Source: CASICS01 sp045564455
GTDB taxonomy: Bacteria; Pseudomonadota; Gammaproteobacteria; Magnimaribacterales; AG-339-G14
Length of the DNA stretch: 64,000 nucleotides
Direction of reading: 5' to 3'
Assembly (NCBI GenBank): GCA_045564455.1
Contig: JBJLHG010000002.1
Coordinates: 372,001-436,000, forward strand
Shown: positions 50,947 through 59,694 of the stretch, piece after piece
Numbering within the stretch: position 1 is the stretch's first letter
How the letters are laid out: each line of letters starts with the position of its first letter
The notes under the pieces: model-generated
The model's database searches: none
What the model was told of the DNA's origin: nothing
The model's input: only the letters and a program-made list of their open reading frames with translations
Program-made: the position numbers and the translations under genes

Positions 50947-52209
50947 ATGCATTTAGGCGTACTTAAAGCTAAACCAATAGACGAACTTCTCGGCATAGCC
51001 GGAGAAATGGGTATTGAAAATATAGCTAGATCAAAAAAACAGGATGTTATTTTTAGCATTCTTAAATCTCATTCCAAATCAGGTGAAGATATCGAAGGCG
51101 AAGGCGTTCTTGAAATCTTAAATGACGGCTTTGGTTTTCTCAGATCACCAACTGCATCTTATGTCTCTGGACCAGATGATATATATGTTTCTCCAAGTCA
51201 AATTAGACGTTTTGGACTTAAAACAGGAGATTCAATTTCAGGAAAAATTAGACCGCCCAAGGACGGAGAAAGATATTTTGCCCTTTTAAAGATAGATTTA
51301 ATTAACTTTGAAACAACTGACAAAACTAAATCAAAAATTGCTTTCGAAAATCTTACGCCTCTTTTCCCAGAAGAAAGAATTGTGATGGAGTCTGGAAATG
51401 GAACTACAGAAGATCTATCAGCAAGAATAATTGATTTAATTTCTCCAACAGGTAAAGGACAAAGAGGGTTAATTGTTTCTCCGCCAAAAGCAGGTAAGAC
51501 TTTATTGCTTCAAAGCATCGCGCATTCAATAGAAAAAAATAGTCCTGATAGCACATTGATGGTTCTTTTAATTGATGAGAGACCAGAAGAAGTTACAGAT
51601 ATGATTCGAACAGTAAAAGGGGAGGTAATAGCTAGTACTTTTGATGAACCGCCTTCAAGACATGTGCAGGTAGCAGAAATGGCAATTGCCAAAGCTAAGA
51701 GGCTGGTCGAAACTGGATATGATGTAATAATTCTTTTGGATTCAATAACTAGATTAGGTAGGGCTTACAATTCTACTCAAGCTTCCTCAGGAAAAATCTT
51801 AACTGGTGGAGTAGATGCTAATGCTTTAGAAAAACCAAAAAGATTTTTTGGAGCTGCTAGAAATATAGAAAATGGCGGAAGCTTAACCATTATCGCAACT
51901 GCTCTTATTGATACTGGATCTAGAATGGATGAAGTAATCTATGAAGAATTTAAAGGAACAGGTAATCAAGAAATTCATCTTGATCGATCAATTGCTGAAA
52001 AACGAATTTTTCCTTCTATCAATATAAGAAGGTCTGGCACAAGAAAAGAAGAGCTTATTACAGATGAGATTGATTTAGCTAGAATTAATATTTTAAGAAA
52101 GCTTCTTCATGACATGGACGATATTAATGCAACTGAATGGCTCATAGACAAACTTAGAAAACACAAAACAAATAATGAGTTTTTTGACTCAATGAAAAAA
52201 TCTAAATAA
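50947..52209 (+). CDS. rho: transcription termination factor Rho
   Basis: Hexameric RNA helicase that ends transcription of untranslated RNA. 420 residues, close to the E. coli 419. N-terminal helix bundle, RNA-binding cold-shock-like domain (GFGFLRSPTASYVSGPDDIYVS), Walker A near residue 180 (PPKAGKTLLL), Q-loop (LVETGYDVIILLDSITRLGRAYN) and the C-terminal R-loop (SIAEKRIFPSINIRRSGTRKE). The last 8 bases overlap the convergent rsmD. Confidence 0.98.
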   Translation: MHLGVLKAKPIDELLGIAGEMGIENIARSKKQDVIFSILKSHSKSGEDIEGEGVLEILNDGFGFLRSPTASYVSGPDDIYVSPSQIRRFGLKTGDSISGKIRPPKDGERYFALLKIDLINFETTDKTKSKIAFENLTPLFPEERIVMESGNGTTEDLSARIIDLISPTGKGQRGLIVSPPKAGKTLLLQSIAHSIEKNSPDSTLMVLLIDERPEEVTDMIRTVKGEVIASTFDEPPSRHVQVAEMAIAKAKRLVETGYDVIILLDSITRLGRAYNSTQASSGKILTGGVDANALEKPKRFFGAARNIENGGSLTIIATALIDTGSRMDEVIYEEFKGTGNQEIHLDRSIAEKRIFPSINIRRSGTRKEELITDEIDLARINILRKLLHDMDDINATEWLIDKLRKHKTNNEFFDSMKKSK

Positions 52210-52768
52210 TCTTTCGCAACAAACGATAGCTTTTTTCTCCGTAAGATTTTTCTTTAAAAATTGTAAATGAATCTTCTAAAAAACTAACATCCAAACTTTT
52301 CTCGCACTCTAAATAAACTATAGAGTTTTCAACTAAAAAATTATTTCTTTTAATCTCATCAAAAACTTTTTTTGCATAACTTTTATTAAAAGGAGGGTCT
52401 ACAAATATAAGATCAAAAGGATTTTTAGGAGAATTACTTTTTAACCACTTAACACAGTCTTGATTGAATACTTCTGTATCATCTTCACATTCCAATTCCG
52501 AAATAGTCTTAATCAAGCCATCAACTAAATATTTATTTTTTTCAACAAAAATTACTTTTTCGGCATTTCTAGATAAAGATTCAAGTCCCATAGCGCCAGT
52601 GCCAGCAAAAAGATCTAAGCAAGAAAATTGATTTAAATTTTGCCCTAACCAATTAAATAAAGTTTCTTTAGCTTTATCTGGAGTAGGTCTTATGTCTTTA
52701 TCTAATGTAAAAGATATTTTTTTACCCTTCCACTTTCCTCCAATTATTCTTATTTTGCCTTTAGACAT
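52202..52768 (-). CDS. rsmD: 16S rRNA guanine(966)-N2 methyltransferase
   Basis: Methylates G966 of 16S rRNA. The 188-residue protein has RIIGGKWKGKKI, IRPTPDKAKETLFNWL, the SAM-binding motif LDLFAGTGAMG (51-61), and the catalytic DPPF at 124-127. In E. coli it neighbours ftsY; here it stands alone opposite rho. Length is usual (about 190). Confidence 0.95.
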   Translation of the reverse strand: MSKGKIRIIGGKWKGKKISFTLDKDIRPTPDKAKETLFNWLGQNLNQFSCLDLFAGTGAMGLESLSRNAEKVIFVEKNKYLVDGLIKTISELECEDDTEVFNQDCVKWLKSNSPKNPFDLIFVDPPFNKSYAKKVFDEIKRNNFLVENSIVYLECEKSLDVSFLEDSFTIFKEKSYGEKSYRLLRKII

Positions 52769-52803
52769 ATTAGATAGTTTAAATTATTAATTTTTTCCAT
52801 GAC

Positions 52804-52818
52804 ATAATGATTCATTAT
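52804..52818. promoter_or_regulatory. 15-bp palindrome, possible operator
   Basis: ATAATGA-T-TCATTAT is a perfect inverted repeat between rsmD and the flavin reductase gene. It resembles a Fur site with the centre shortened from three bases to one, so it is not a good Fur box. No known regulator is assigned. Confidence 0.3.
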
Positions 52819-52871
52819 TAAGACATTTTTATTAAGAATACACGTCACTTTTTTAAAGTTACATTTATACT

Positions 52872-53327
52872 ATGGAAAAAGAATTTTTAGAGGTTTTAAG
52901 AACGCTCAAACAAACAGTATTTATCATTTCAGCTGATAATAAGGATGAGCGTCATGCAATGACAGTCTCATCGGTTACTTCTTTATCTCTAGATCCCCCA
53001 AGCATTATGTTAGCAATTAATAAGAATGCTGGAATAAACAAGGTTCTTAAAGAAGAAAAAAACTTTTGTTTAAATCTTCTTAATTCTGCTCAAGAAGAAA
53101 TTTCTAATATTTGCAGCGGCTCGGAAGAGGGTGAAACGAGATTTGAAAACGAAGGATGGATTTCAGCAGATCCAGTTTACTTAGAGTCTTCTCAGTCTAA
53201 TATTTTTTGCAAAACTAAAGAAATAATTGAGTTTGCAACTCACTTTATAGTTATTGGAGAAGTGACAAGTGTAATTCATTCAGGAGAGATGAATCCTTTA
53301 GTTTATCAAGATGGAAAATATAATTAA
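52872..53327 (+). CDS. flavin reductase-like domain protein
   Basis: A 151-residue protein of the FMN-binding split-barrel family, which reduces flavins with NAD(P)H or acts as the reductase of two-component monooxygenases. Motifs: HAMTVSSVTSLSLDPPSIMLAI, NKVLKEEKNFCLNLL, HFIVIGEVTSV and LVYQDGKYN at the C-terminus. A partner oxygenase is not adjacent. It is slightly shorter than many homologues (about 160-170). It overlaps the convergent small gene by 4 bases. Confidence 0.82.
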   Translation: MEKEFLEVLRTLKQTVFIISADNKDERHAMTVSSVTSLSLDPPSIMLAINKNAGINKVLKEEKNFCLNLLNSAQEEISNICSGSEEGETRFENEGWISADPVYLESSQSNIFCKTKEIIEFATHFIVIGEVTSVIHSGEMNPLVYQDGKYN

Positions 53328-53524
53328 TTGCAATCTGGTTTAGAACAGAACCATTCTTCATTTATTTTTTTGGCTGTATTTCCAACCACATAAGTCTTAC
53401 ATATTGAACATTTAACCATTTCATTCTGCTCTTGATTTAGATCAATGTTTTGCGTACCAAAAATTTTGGAAAGGGCGTATAAACCAAATAAAAAAAATGA
53501 AATTATTGCCAAATTAATTAACAT
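53324..53524 (-). CDS. PP0621-like small membrane-anchored zinc-ribbon protein
   Basis: A 66-residue protein with one N-terminal membrane helix (about 2-22) and a C-terminal four-cysteine cluster: CSIC at about 39-42 and a later Cys pair in WFCSKPDC. The layout matches the PP0621 family of short gammaproteobacterial proteins of unknown role. It lies 11 bases downstream of bamD on the same strand. Confidence 0.65.
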   Translation of the reverse strand: MLINLAIISFFLFGLYALSKIFGTQNIDLNQEQNEMVKCSICKTYVVGNTAKKINEEWFCSKPDCN

Positions 53525-53535
53525 TTATACTCTTC

Positions 53536-54300
53536 TTAAGATCTTTTATTTTTATATTCCAATAATGCTTCTTGTGCGTCAATTTTAAGATCATTTTGAT
53601 CAAGCTCTTCATAAACTAGAACCATTATTTCTAAAGCTCTTTCAACTGAGGGAGTTCTAGACATATGTTTAATTACATAATCTGCTCTTCCTAAAGCAGC
53701 AATATATGCTTTACGCTCTATATAAAATTCGGCAACATAAATTTCTTGCTTGGCAATCAAATTTCTTAAATAAATCATGCGTTGTTTAGCATTTCCTGCA
53801 TATTCACTTTCAGGAAAACGGTCAATAAAATCACCAAGATCCTGAAAAGATTCTTTTGCCGCTGACAACTCTCTTTTATGTGTCATTTCACCCAACAAAG
53901 GCATGCTAGCAAACAGTGCCTTATCATTATTAAACTTTGACAGACCTTTTATATAATAAGCGTAGTCTATATTTGGATGTCTTGGGTGTAGACTTATAAA
54001 CCTATCTGCTGCCGATATAGCTCCTTCATAATTAGCGCTTTTATAATAGGCAAATATTAATTCTGCCTGAGCTTGTTCTGCATACTTGCCAAAAGGAAAA
54101 CGTTTTTCCAAAGTTTCAAGACTTAGAACAGCTGAAATATAATTACCTGTTTTCATTCGCCTTTGAGCTTGATCGTAAAGTTCTTTTTCTACGATATCTC
54201 TAGTAATTTCTTCTTTTTCAGATGCGCAACCAGCAATAAAAAGGGTAGATAAAATTACAGCTAATGAGATTAAATATTTTTGATTCTTTAATATTGTCAT
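53536..54300 (-). CDS. bamD: outer membrane protein assembly factor BamD
   Basis: Lipoprotein of the beta-barrel assembly machine. 254 residues with a lipobox (LFIAGC, acylated Cys25), then several TPR-like repeats: LYDQAQRRMKTGNYISAVLSLETLEKRFP-type motif, YAEQAQAELIFAYYKSANYEGAISAADRFI and further pairs, typical of BamD/YfiO. The bamD/rluD divergent pair (32 bases apart) is conserved in Gammaproteobacteria. Confidence 0.96.
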   Translation of the reverse strand: MTILKNQKYLISLAVILSTLFIAGCASEKEEITRDIVEKELYDQAQRRMKTGNYISAVLSLETLEKRFPFGKYAEQAQAELIFAYYKSANYEGAISAADRFISLHPRHPNIDYAYYIKGLSKFNNDKALFASMPLLGEMTHKRELSAAKESFQDLGDFIDRFPESEYAGNAKQRMIYLRNLIAKQEIYVAEFYIERKAYIAALGRADYVIKHMSRTPSVERALEIMVLVYEELDQNDLKIDAQEALLEYKNKRS

Positions 54301-54332
54301 ATATTGTCTATTCTATCACTGGGATTGTGTAT

Positions 54333-55283
54333 ATGAATAAAGATAATTATTTAATAAAAGAAGTTCCTGAAAAGTTTTACGGGAAAAGAATTGATTTTGT
54401 AATCGCAAAATTATTTCCAGATTTTTCAAGATCAAAGCTTAAATTATGGATTGAAGAGGGCCATGTCCTAATAAATGAAAAGAAAATTTCTAAGGTAAGT
54501 TCAAAATTTAGCGGTGGAGAAATTATTAAATTATTTATTCAAGAGGAAGAGCAGGTTGATATTATTGCTCAAGACATTCAAATAGAAATAACCGAAGAAA
54601 ACGATGAATATTTAATTATTAATAAATCAGCTGGCATGGTCGTTCATCCGGGAGCAGGAAATCATTCAGAAACTTTAATGAATGCTTTGATTTTTAAATA
54701 TCCTGATTTAAAAAATGTTCCAAGAGCAGGAATTATCCATCGATTAGATAAAGATACATCTGGATTAATGGTGGTTGCTAGAAATTTGAATTCTGCAAAA
54801 AAATTATCTGAGCAAATATCAAATAGAAGTGTTAAAAGAATTTATCAAGCTTTTGTAGTAGGAGAAATTTCTAGGTCAGGAAAAATTGAAGAGCCGCTGG
54901 GACGCCACAAAAGAAATAGGCAAAAACAAGCGGTAATAGAGGATGGCAGATATGCCTTAACAAATTATTCTGTAATAGAAAAGTATGGAAATTACACTCA
55001 TATTCAAGCAAGTCTAGCTACTGGAAGAACTCATCAAATAAGGGTGCATTTCAGTCATATCGGATTTCCTCTTATTGGAGATGGGCTTTATGGCAGGAAA
55101 AGAAGGTTTGCTAAATCTACTAATTCAGAATTAAGAGGAATAATAGAAGCTTTTCCTCGTCAAGCGCTTCATGCCTCTAATCTATCCTTCATGGATCCAA
55201 AAAAAGGGGCAGAAGTTAATTATTTTGCTGATATGCCCAAAGATATGAAGGAATTAGCGTTAAACCTAGATAAGTTAACTTAA
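54333..55283 (+). CDS. rluD: 23S rRNA pseudouridine synthase RluD
   Basis: Makes the pseudouridines of 23S helix 69. From ATG 54333 it has 316 residues: an N-terminal S4 RNA-binding domain, then the catalytic domain with HRLDKDTSG at 136-144 (Asp139) and RTHQIRVHFSHIG. The frame remains open upstream to 54264, but that would start inside bamD on the opposite strand and add 23 hydrophobic residues unlike RluD. The later start is therefore chosen. Confidence 0.95.
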   Translation: MNKDNYLIKEVPEKFYGKRIDFVIAKLFPDFSRSKLKLWIEEGHVLINEKKISKVSSKFSGGEIIKLFIQEEEQVDIIAQDIQIEITEENDEYLIINKSAGMVVHPGAGNHSETLMNALIFKYPDLKNVPRAGIIHRLDKDTSGLMVVARNLNSAKKLSEQISNRSVKRIYQAFVVGEISRSGKIEEPLGRHKRNRQKQAVIEDGRYALTNYSVIEKYGNYTHIQASLATGRTHQIRVHFSHIGFPLIGDGLYGRKRRFAKSTNSELRGIIEAFPRQALHASNLSFMDPKKGAEVNYFADMPKDMKELALNLDKLT

Positions 55284-55359
55284 TTTTCCTTGACTTGCCT
55301 TCAGGGGGTGTCAAAATTCGCTTCCTTAAACGTTTTCAACTTATTTTTTAAAGTACTTT

Positions 55360-57099
55360 ATGGACAAAAATATGACATCTGGAGGCGAAGCTCTTATCAG
55401 GGCTCTTGCAGATGAAAAAATCGATATTATGTTTGGTTACCCAGGGGGAGCGGCCTTGCACATCTATGATGCGATCTATCAACAAGATAGAGTTCAGCAC
55501 ATATTAGTCAGACACGAACAAGCAGCTGTCCACGCTGCCGACGGATACGCAAGATCGACAGGTAGACCAGGTGTTGCCTTAGTCACATCGGGCCCTGGAG
55601 CTACAAATGCGATAACTGGAATAGCTACTGCTTATACTGATTCAATTCCAATGGTTGTAATCTCTGGACAAGTTGCAAGTCACTTAATAGGAACAGATGC
55701 TTTCCAGGAAACGGACATGATTGGTATTTCTAGACCTATCGTAAAACATAGCTTTTTAGTTCAAAAAGCTGAAGAAATTCCTGAAGTTGTAAAAAAAGCT
55801 TTTCATATTGCAACAACTGGTAGACCGGGGCCTGTTGTTATTGATGTTCCAAAAGATATGACTGATCCAAATAATAAATTTGAGTATAAATTTCCTTCTG
55901 ATGTTTATTTGAGATCGTATCCTATTCTCGGAGAATCAGACGCTGCTGGAGTTAAAGAAGCTGTAAAACTCATTAAGTCGGCAAAAAAACCTATTATTTA
56001 TGCTGGTGGAGGAGTAATCCAATCAGATGCGTCCGATGAATTAGTTCAACTTTCAAAAATGGTTGGATGCCCTGTAACTAATACTTTAATGGGTTTAGGA
56101 GCATTTCCAGCAACGGATGATCAATTTATTGGAATGTTAGGAATGCATGGAACTTATGAGGCTAATATGGTCATGAGCGAAGCAGACTTAATTTTTAACG
56201 TTGGCGCTAGATTTGATGATCGAATAACCAATAACCCTAAGAAATTTGGAACCACTGCAAAAAAAATTCATATTGATTCGGATCCGTCATCAATTGATAA
56301 AATCATCAATGTAGATGTCGCACTTCATGGCGACGCAAAAATTGTTTTATCTCAAATATGTGAAGAATTTAAAAAAGGTCCTTATGATAAAACCAATTTG
56401 AATCCTTGGTGGGAACAAGTAAATGTTTGGAGAGATAAACATGGTCTCAATCACGACATGTTAAATCTTCCCAATGAGTCAGATATTATTTTGCCTCAAC
56501 AGGTAATCCAATCTTTATATAAAACAACTAAAGGTAATGCTTACATTACCTCAGATGTAGGACAACATCAGATGTTTGCTGCTCAATATTATAAATTTGA
56601 TGAACCTAGAAAATGGATAAATTCTGGAGGCTTAGGAACAATGGGTTTTGGGCTTCCATCTGCCATGGGTGTTAAATTTGCTTTTCCTGATGAAACGGTT
56701 GCATGTGTAACAGGAGAAGGAAGCATTCAAATGTGCATTCAAGAATTGTCGACTTGTGGTCAATATGGATTGCCTATAAAAATTATCAATCTTAACAATA
56801 GAGCTCTTGGTATGGTTAAGCAGTGGCAAGACATGCAATACAGTGGCAGATATTCTAGTATTTTATATGAAGATTCTTTACCAGACTTTGTTAAATTAGC
56901 TGAATCTTATGGCCACGTAGGAATCAAAGTAGAAAAATTTTCAGATCTCAATGATGCCATGGAAGAGTGTTTTGCTTTAAAAGACAAATTAGTTTTCTTG
57001 GATGTTTTAATTGATCCAGATGAACACGTCTATCCTATGCTAGAAGCAGGTGGTTCTATGTCAGAAATGAGAATTAGCAAAAAAGATAAAACATTTTAA
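55360..57099 (+). CDS. ilvB: acetolactate synthase large subunit
   Basis: ThDP enzyme making acetolactate or acetohydroxybutyrate. 579 residues with the catalytic Glu53 (VRHEQAAVHAADGYARS), GPGATNAITGIATAY, VVISGQV and the ThDP-metal motif from Gly452 (TGEGSIQM), ending in the PMLEAGG segment. GEGS in place of GDGS occurs in other members of this subfamily. First gene of ilvB-ilvN-ilvC; the 76 bases upstream are too short for a leader-peptide attenuator, though TTGACT at 55290 could be a -35. Confidence 0.95.
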   Translation: MDKNMTSGGEALIRALADEKIDIMFGYPGGAALHIYDAIYQQDRVQHILVRHEQAAVHAADGYARSTGRPGVALVTSGPGATNAITGIATAYTDSIPMVVISGQVASHLIGTDAFQETDMIGISRPIVKHSFLVQKAEEIPEVVKKAFHIATTGRPGPVVIDVPKDMTDPNNKFEYKFPSDVYLRSYPILGESDAAGVKEAVKLIKSAKKPIIYAGGGVIQSDASDELVQLSKMVGCPVTNTLMGLGAFPATDDQFIGMLGMHGTYEANMVMSEADLIFNVGARFDDRITNNPKKFGTTAKKIHIDSDPSSIDKIINVDVALHGDAKIVLSQICEEFKKGPYDKTNLNPWWEQVNVWRDKHGLNHDMLNLPNESDIILPQQVIQSLYKTTKGNAYITSDVGQHQMFAAQYYKFDEPRKWINSGGLGTMGFGLPSAMGVKFAFPDETVACVTGEGSIQMCIQELSTCGQYGLPIKIINLNNRALGMVKQWQDMQYSGRYSSILYEDSLPDFVKLAESYGHVGIKVEKFSDLNDAMEECFALKDKLVFLDVLIDPDEHVYPMLEAGGSMSEMRISKKDKTF

Positions 57100-57617
57100 T
57101 GATTAGTCACATAGCAATATTAATGGAAAATCAGCCTGGCGCTTTGTCCAGAGTGGTTGGGCTATTCTCACAAAGAGGCTACAACATTGATTCTTTATCT
57201 GTAGCTCCTACTCAAGAGCCAACGCTCTCTAGATTAACCATGACTACGTCTGAAGAGCCTGAGATAATCAATCAAATATTAAGGCAGTTATTTAAATTAA
57301 TTGATGTTGTGATGGTTCAGAACTTAACCAGTGTTGAGTCTTACTCGATAGAGCTGGCAATTATTAAATTAACTTTATCGTCTGAAGAAGTTCAAAAAAT
57401 TATCGAAAAAGAAGATAAAATTTCTGGAAAGATAATCAATGAAGTCGATGGATTTACCATGTTCGAAGCTAAGGGTGATTCTCATGCAATTGATAATTTA
57501 TTGTCTTCTTTAAAAGACCAAGAATTTCTTGAAGTCACTAGGTCCGGGCAACTAGGAATGACCACTGGAATGACATCTTTAAGAACAAACGATCAAACTA
57601 AAATATCTTACGAATAA
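57099..57617 (+). CDS. ilvN: acetolactate synthase small (regulatory) subunit
   Basis: Confers valine feedback inhibition and full activity on the large subunit. 172 residues with the N-terminal ACT domain (SHIAILMENQPGALSRVVG, RGYNIDSLSVAPT) and a C-terminal ALS_ss domain. The ilvH-like length of about 160-170 fits. The start overlaps the ilvB stop by one base. Confidence 0.95.
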   Translation: MISHIAILMENQPGALSRVVGLFSQRGYNIDSLSVAPTQEPTLSRLTMTTSEEPEIINQILRQLFKLIDVVMVQNLTSVESYSIELAIIKLTLSSEEVQKIIEKEDKISGKIINEVDGFTMFEAKGDSHAIDNLLSSLKDQEFLEVTRSGQLGMTTGMTSLRTNDQTKISYE

Positions 57618-57626
57618 GGAGAAACT

Positions 57627-58658
57627 ATGGAAGTTTATTATGACAAAGACGCAAACTTAGATTTAATCTCGAGCAAAACTATTGCTGTCATTGGTTATGG
57701 GTCTCAAGGCCATGCACATGCCAATAATTTAAAAGACTCAGGAATGAATGTAATTCTAGGTCTTAGAGATGGGTCTCCATCTGCTAATAAAGCTAAAGAA
57801 GCTGGCTTTGAAGTTTTGAGTAATGCCGACGCAGCTGCTAAAGCTGATCTAGTAATGTTTTTAATCCCTGACGAGTTTCAAGGAAAAACCTATGCTGAAG
57901 ACATAGAGCCTAACTTGAAAGAAGGGGCAACAATTGCTTTTGCGCATGGTTTCAATATTCACTATGGGCAAATCAAACCTAGAAAAGATTTAGACGTAGT
58001 CATGATTGCGCCTAAAGGTCCAGGGCATACAGTAAGAGGACAATACAATATAGGTGCTGGTGTGCCTTGTTTAGTTGCTATTCAACAAGATGCCTCAGGT
58101 GAAGCATTAAATAATTCAATTGCATATGCAAGTGCAATTGGTGGTGGTAGAGCAGGAATAATTAAAACTACTTTCAAAGACGAAACTGAAACAGATTTAT
58201 TCGGTGAGCAAGCTGTTTTATGTGGTGGCTTAACTTCTTTGATAAGAGCAGGTTACGAAACGTTAACCGAAGCTGGCTATCCACCAGAGATGGCATATTT
58301 TGAATGTGTTCACGAAGTTAAATTGATCGTAGATTTGATTTATGAAGGTGGATTAGCTGATATGCGTTACAGTATTTCCAATACAGCAGAGTATGGTGAT
58401 TACACTTCCGGACCTAAAGTCGTTACGGATGAAGCTAAAAAAGCCATGCGAGTTATTCTAGATAGAATTCAATCTGGAGAATTTGCTGAAGAGTTTGTTG
58501 CGGATGCTAGACAAAGCAATAGTGGTTCTGGTGGACCAGCAATGGAAGCCTTTAGAAAAGAATCTAGAGAGCACCCGATAGAAAAAGTAGGTGCTGAGCT
58601 TCGTGGCATGATGCCTTGGATTGAAGCAAATAAATTAGTTGATAAAAGTAAGAATTAA
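57627..58658 (+). CDS. ilvC: ketol-acid reductoisomerase, class I
   Basis: Second step of branched-chain amino acid synthesis. The 343-residue protein has the Rossmann motif GYGSQGHAHANNL from Gly23, APKGPGHTVRGQY, GRAGIIKTTFKDETETDLFGEQ (metal-binding Asp and Glu), and YFECVHEVKLIVDLIYEGG. Class I length (about 340). A good ribosome-binding site (AAGGAG) lies 9 bases after ilvN. tRNA-Ile follows 50 bases on. Confidence 0.97.
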   Translation: MEVYYDKDANLDLISSKTIAVIGYGSQGHAHANNLKDSGMNVILGLRDGSPSANKAKEAGFEVLSNADAAAKADLVMFLIPDEFQGKTYAEDIEPNLKEGATIAFAHGFNIHYGQIKPRKDLDVVMIAPKGPGHTVRGQYNIGAGVPCLVAIQQDASGEALNNSIAYASAIGGGRAGIIKTTFKDETETDLFGEQAVLCGGLTSLIRAGYETLTEAGYPPEMAYFECVHEVKLIVDLIYEGGLADMRYSISNTAEYGDYTSGPKVVTDEAKKAMRVILDRIQSGEFAEEFVADARQSNSGSGGPAMEAFRKESREHPIEKVGAELRGMMPWIEANKLVDKSKN

Positions 58659-58673
58659 TACTTTATTAATTTT

Positions 58674-58695
58674 TGATCACTTGGTATTGTGATCA
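58674..58695. repeat. inverted repeat between ilvC and tRNA-Ile
   Basis: TGATCAC (58674-58680) and GTGATCA (58689-58695) flank an 8-base loop. The transcript would fold into a hairpin without a T-run. It may mark the 3' end of the ilvC message or the tRNA leader. Confidence 0.35.
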
Positions 58696-58708
58696 CCCAT
58701 TTACGAAT

Positions 58709-58785
<77 letters not shown>

Positions 58786-58814
58786 AAAATTATAATCTTG
58801 TAGTAACATGATGT

Positions 58815-59429
58815 ATGACTTTTGAAGAAGCCAGAGTTATATTCATCGTTTATTCAAGCTCTCTTGTTCCTCTCTATCTTATTATTTTTTATAGAAATCT
58901 ATTTCCTGTTTGGATTCCAAAATTTTATCTCGGTGCTTTTGTAACATGTGCTTTAGGTTGGGAGATTTGGATGACATTTGGCTTGATCGATGGCGATCCA
59001 GTAAACCTAAGAAGATCAACAGCCTTAAATATCTGGATCCCTCAAAATATAAATTGGGCGTTGAATTCCTTAGGCGATGCTGGAGCTGTCTGCCTCGGGG
59101 GATTGTGGTTGATGTGGCGATACGCGGGGAAAAATATAGAGGTATTTAAGCGTTGGGATTGGGGTGCGTTTTTTATCTTATTTGCTTGGTGTGTTGGGCA
59201 AAATATTCTTGTAGAAATGTTTCTATATCATGATCAACTTTCTGTAGGAAAAGCTTTGTCTTGGGCTCCATTAATCCCATCGGGGCCTTATTTTAATCCC
59301 TTGCTGTTTGAATTTAATGATCGAACAGTAATGCTGCAGACACAGATTCCTTGGCTAATTCTCCCGCCAATAATTTATCTTTCAGTAATAAAATTAGCTA
59401 ATAAAAGTAACCAATTCAATGAAAAGTAA
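58815..59429 (+). CDS. predicted membrane protein of unknown family
   Basis: A 204-residue protein with about five hydrophobic helices (roughly 5-27, 33-55, 85-102, 115-135 and 175-197) and many tryptophans. It is not recognised. The only striking feature is its position: its last 11 bases overlap the start of the DUF4212 subunit of a sodium symporter, so it is translated from the same message. It could be a third component or a regulator of that transporter; this is inference. Confidence 0.65.
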   Translation: MTFEEARVIFIVYSSSLVPLYLIIFYRNLFPVWIPKFYLGAFVTCALGWEIWMTFGLIDGDPVNLRRSTALNIWIPQNINWALNSLGDAGAVCLGGLWLMWRYAGKNIEVFKRWDWGAFFILFAWCVGQNILVEMFLYHDQLSVGKALSWAPLIPSGPYFNPLLFEFNDRTVMLQTQIPWLILPPIIYLSVIKLANKSNQFNEK

Positions 59430-59688
59430 TTTATCAAATAAAGCTTATTGGAATGCCAATTTAAAGATATTGGCCATGCTTCTTTCTATTTGGTTTTTAG
59501 TTTCCTTTGGGTTTGGAATACTTTGGTCAGATGCTTTGGATCAGATTCAAATTGGTGGTTTTAAACTTGGCTTTTGGTTTGCTCAACAAGGAAGTATTTA
59601 TGTATTTGTAGTTTTAATTTTTATTTATGTTTATCTGCTTAACAAATTAGACAAAAAATACTTTAGCCAATCCATCGATGACGAATAA
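59419..59688 (+). CDS. sodium:solute symporter small subunit (DUF4212)
   Basis: An 89-residue protein with two hydrophobic segments and the DUF4212/TIGR03647 features: AYWNANLKILAMLLSIWFLV at the N-terminus, FGFGILWSDAL, GFKLGFWFAQQGSIYVFV and a C-terminal YLLNKLDKKY. Members are found directly upstream of a VC_2705-type sodium symporter, exactly as here (6 bases). Confidence 0.9.
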   Translation: MKSNLSNKAYWNANLKILAMLLSIWFLVSFGFGILWSDALDQIQIGGFKLGFWFAQQGSIYVFVVLIFIYVYLLNKLDKKYFSQSIDDE

Positions 59689-59694
59689 CTAATT

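Noticed and set aside
52804..52818. Fur box before the flavin reductase gene
   Set aside because: The half-sites are separated by one base instead of three and the match to the 19-bp consensus is poor; kept only as an unassigned palindrome.
54264..54332. Upstream extension of rluD
   Set aside because: It would start inside bamD and add a hydrophobic stretch not found in RluD; ATG 54333 gives the normal S4 domain start.
55290..55314. TTGAC/GTCAA inverted repeat before ilvB as an attenuator
   Set aside because: Only 5 bp, no leader peptide and no T-run; too weak to report as a regulatory element.
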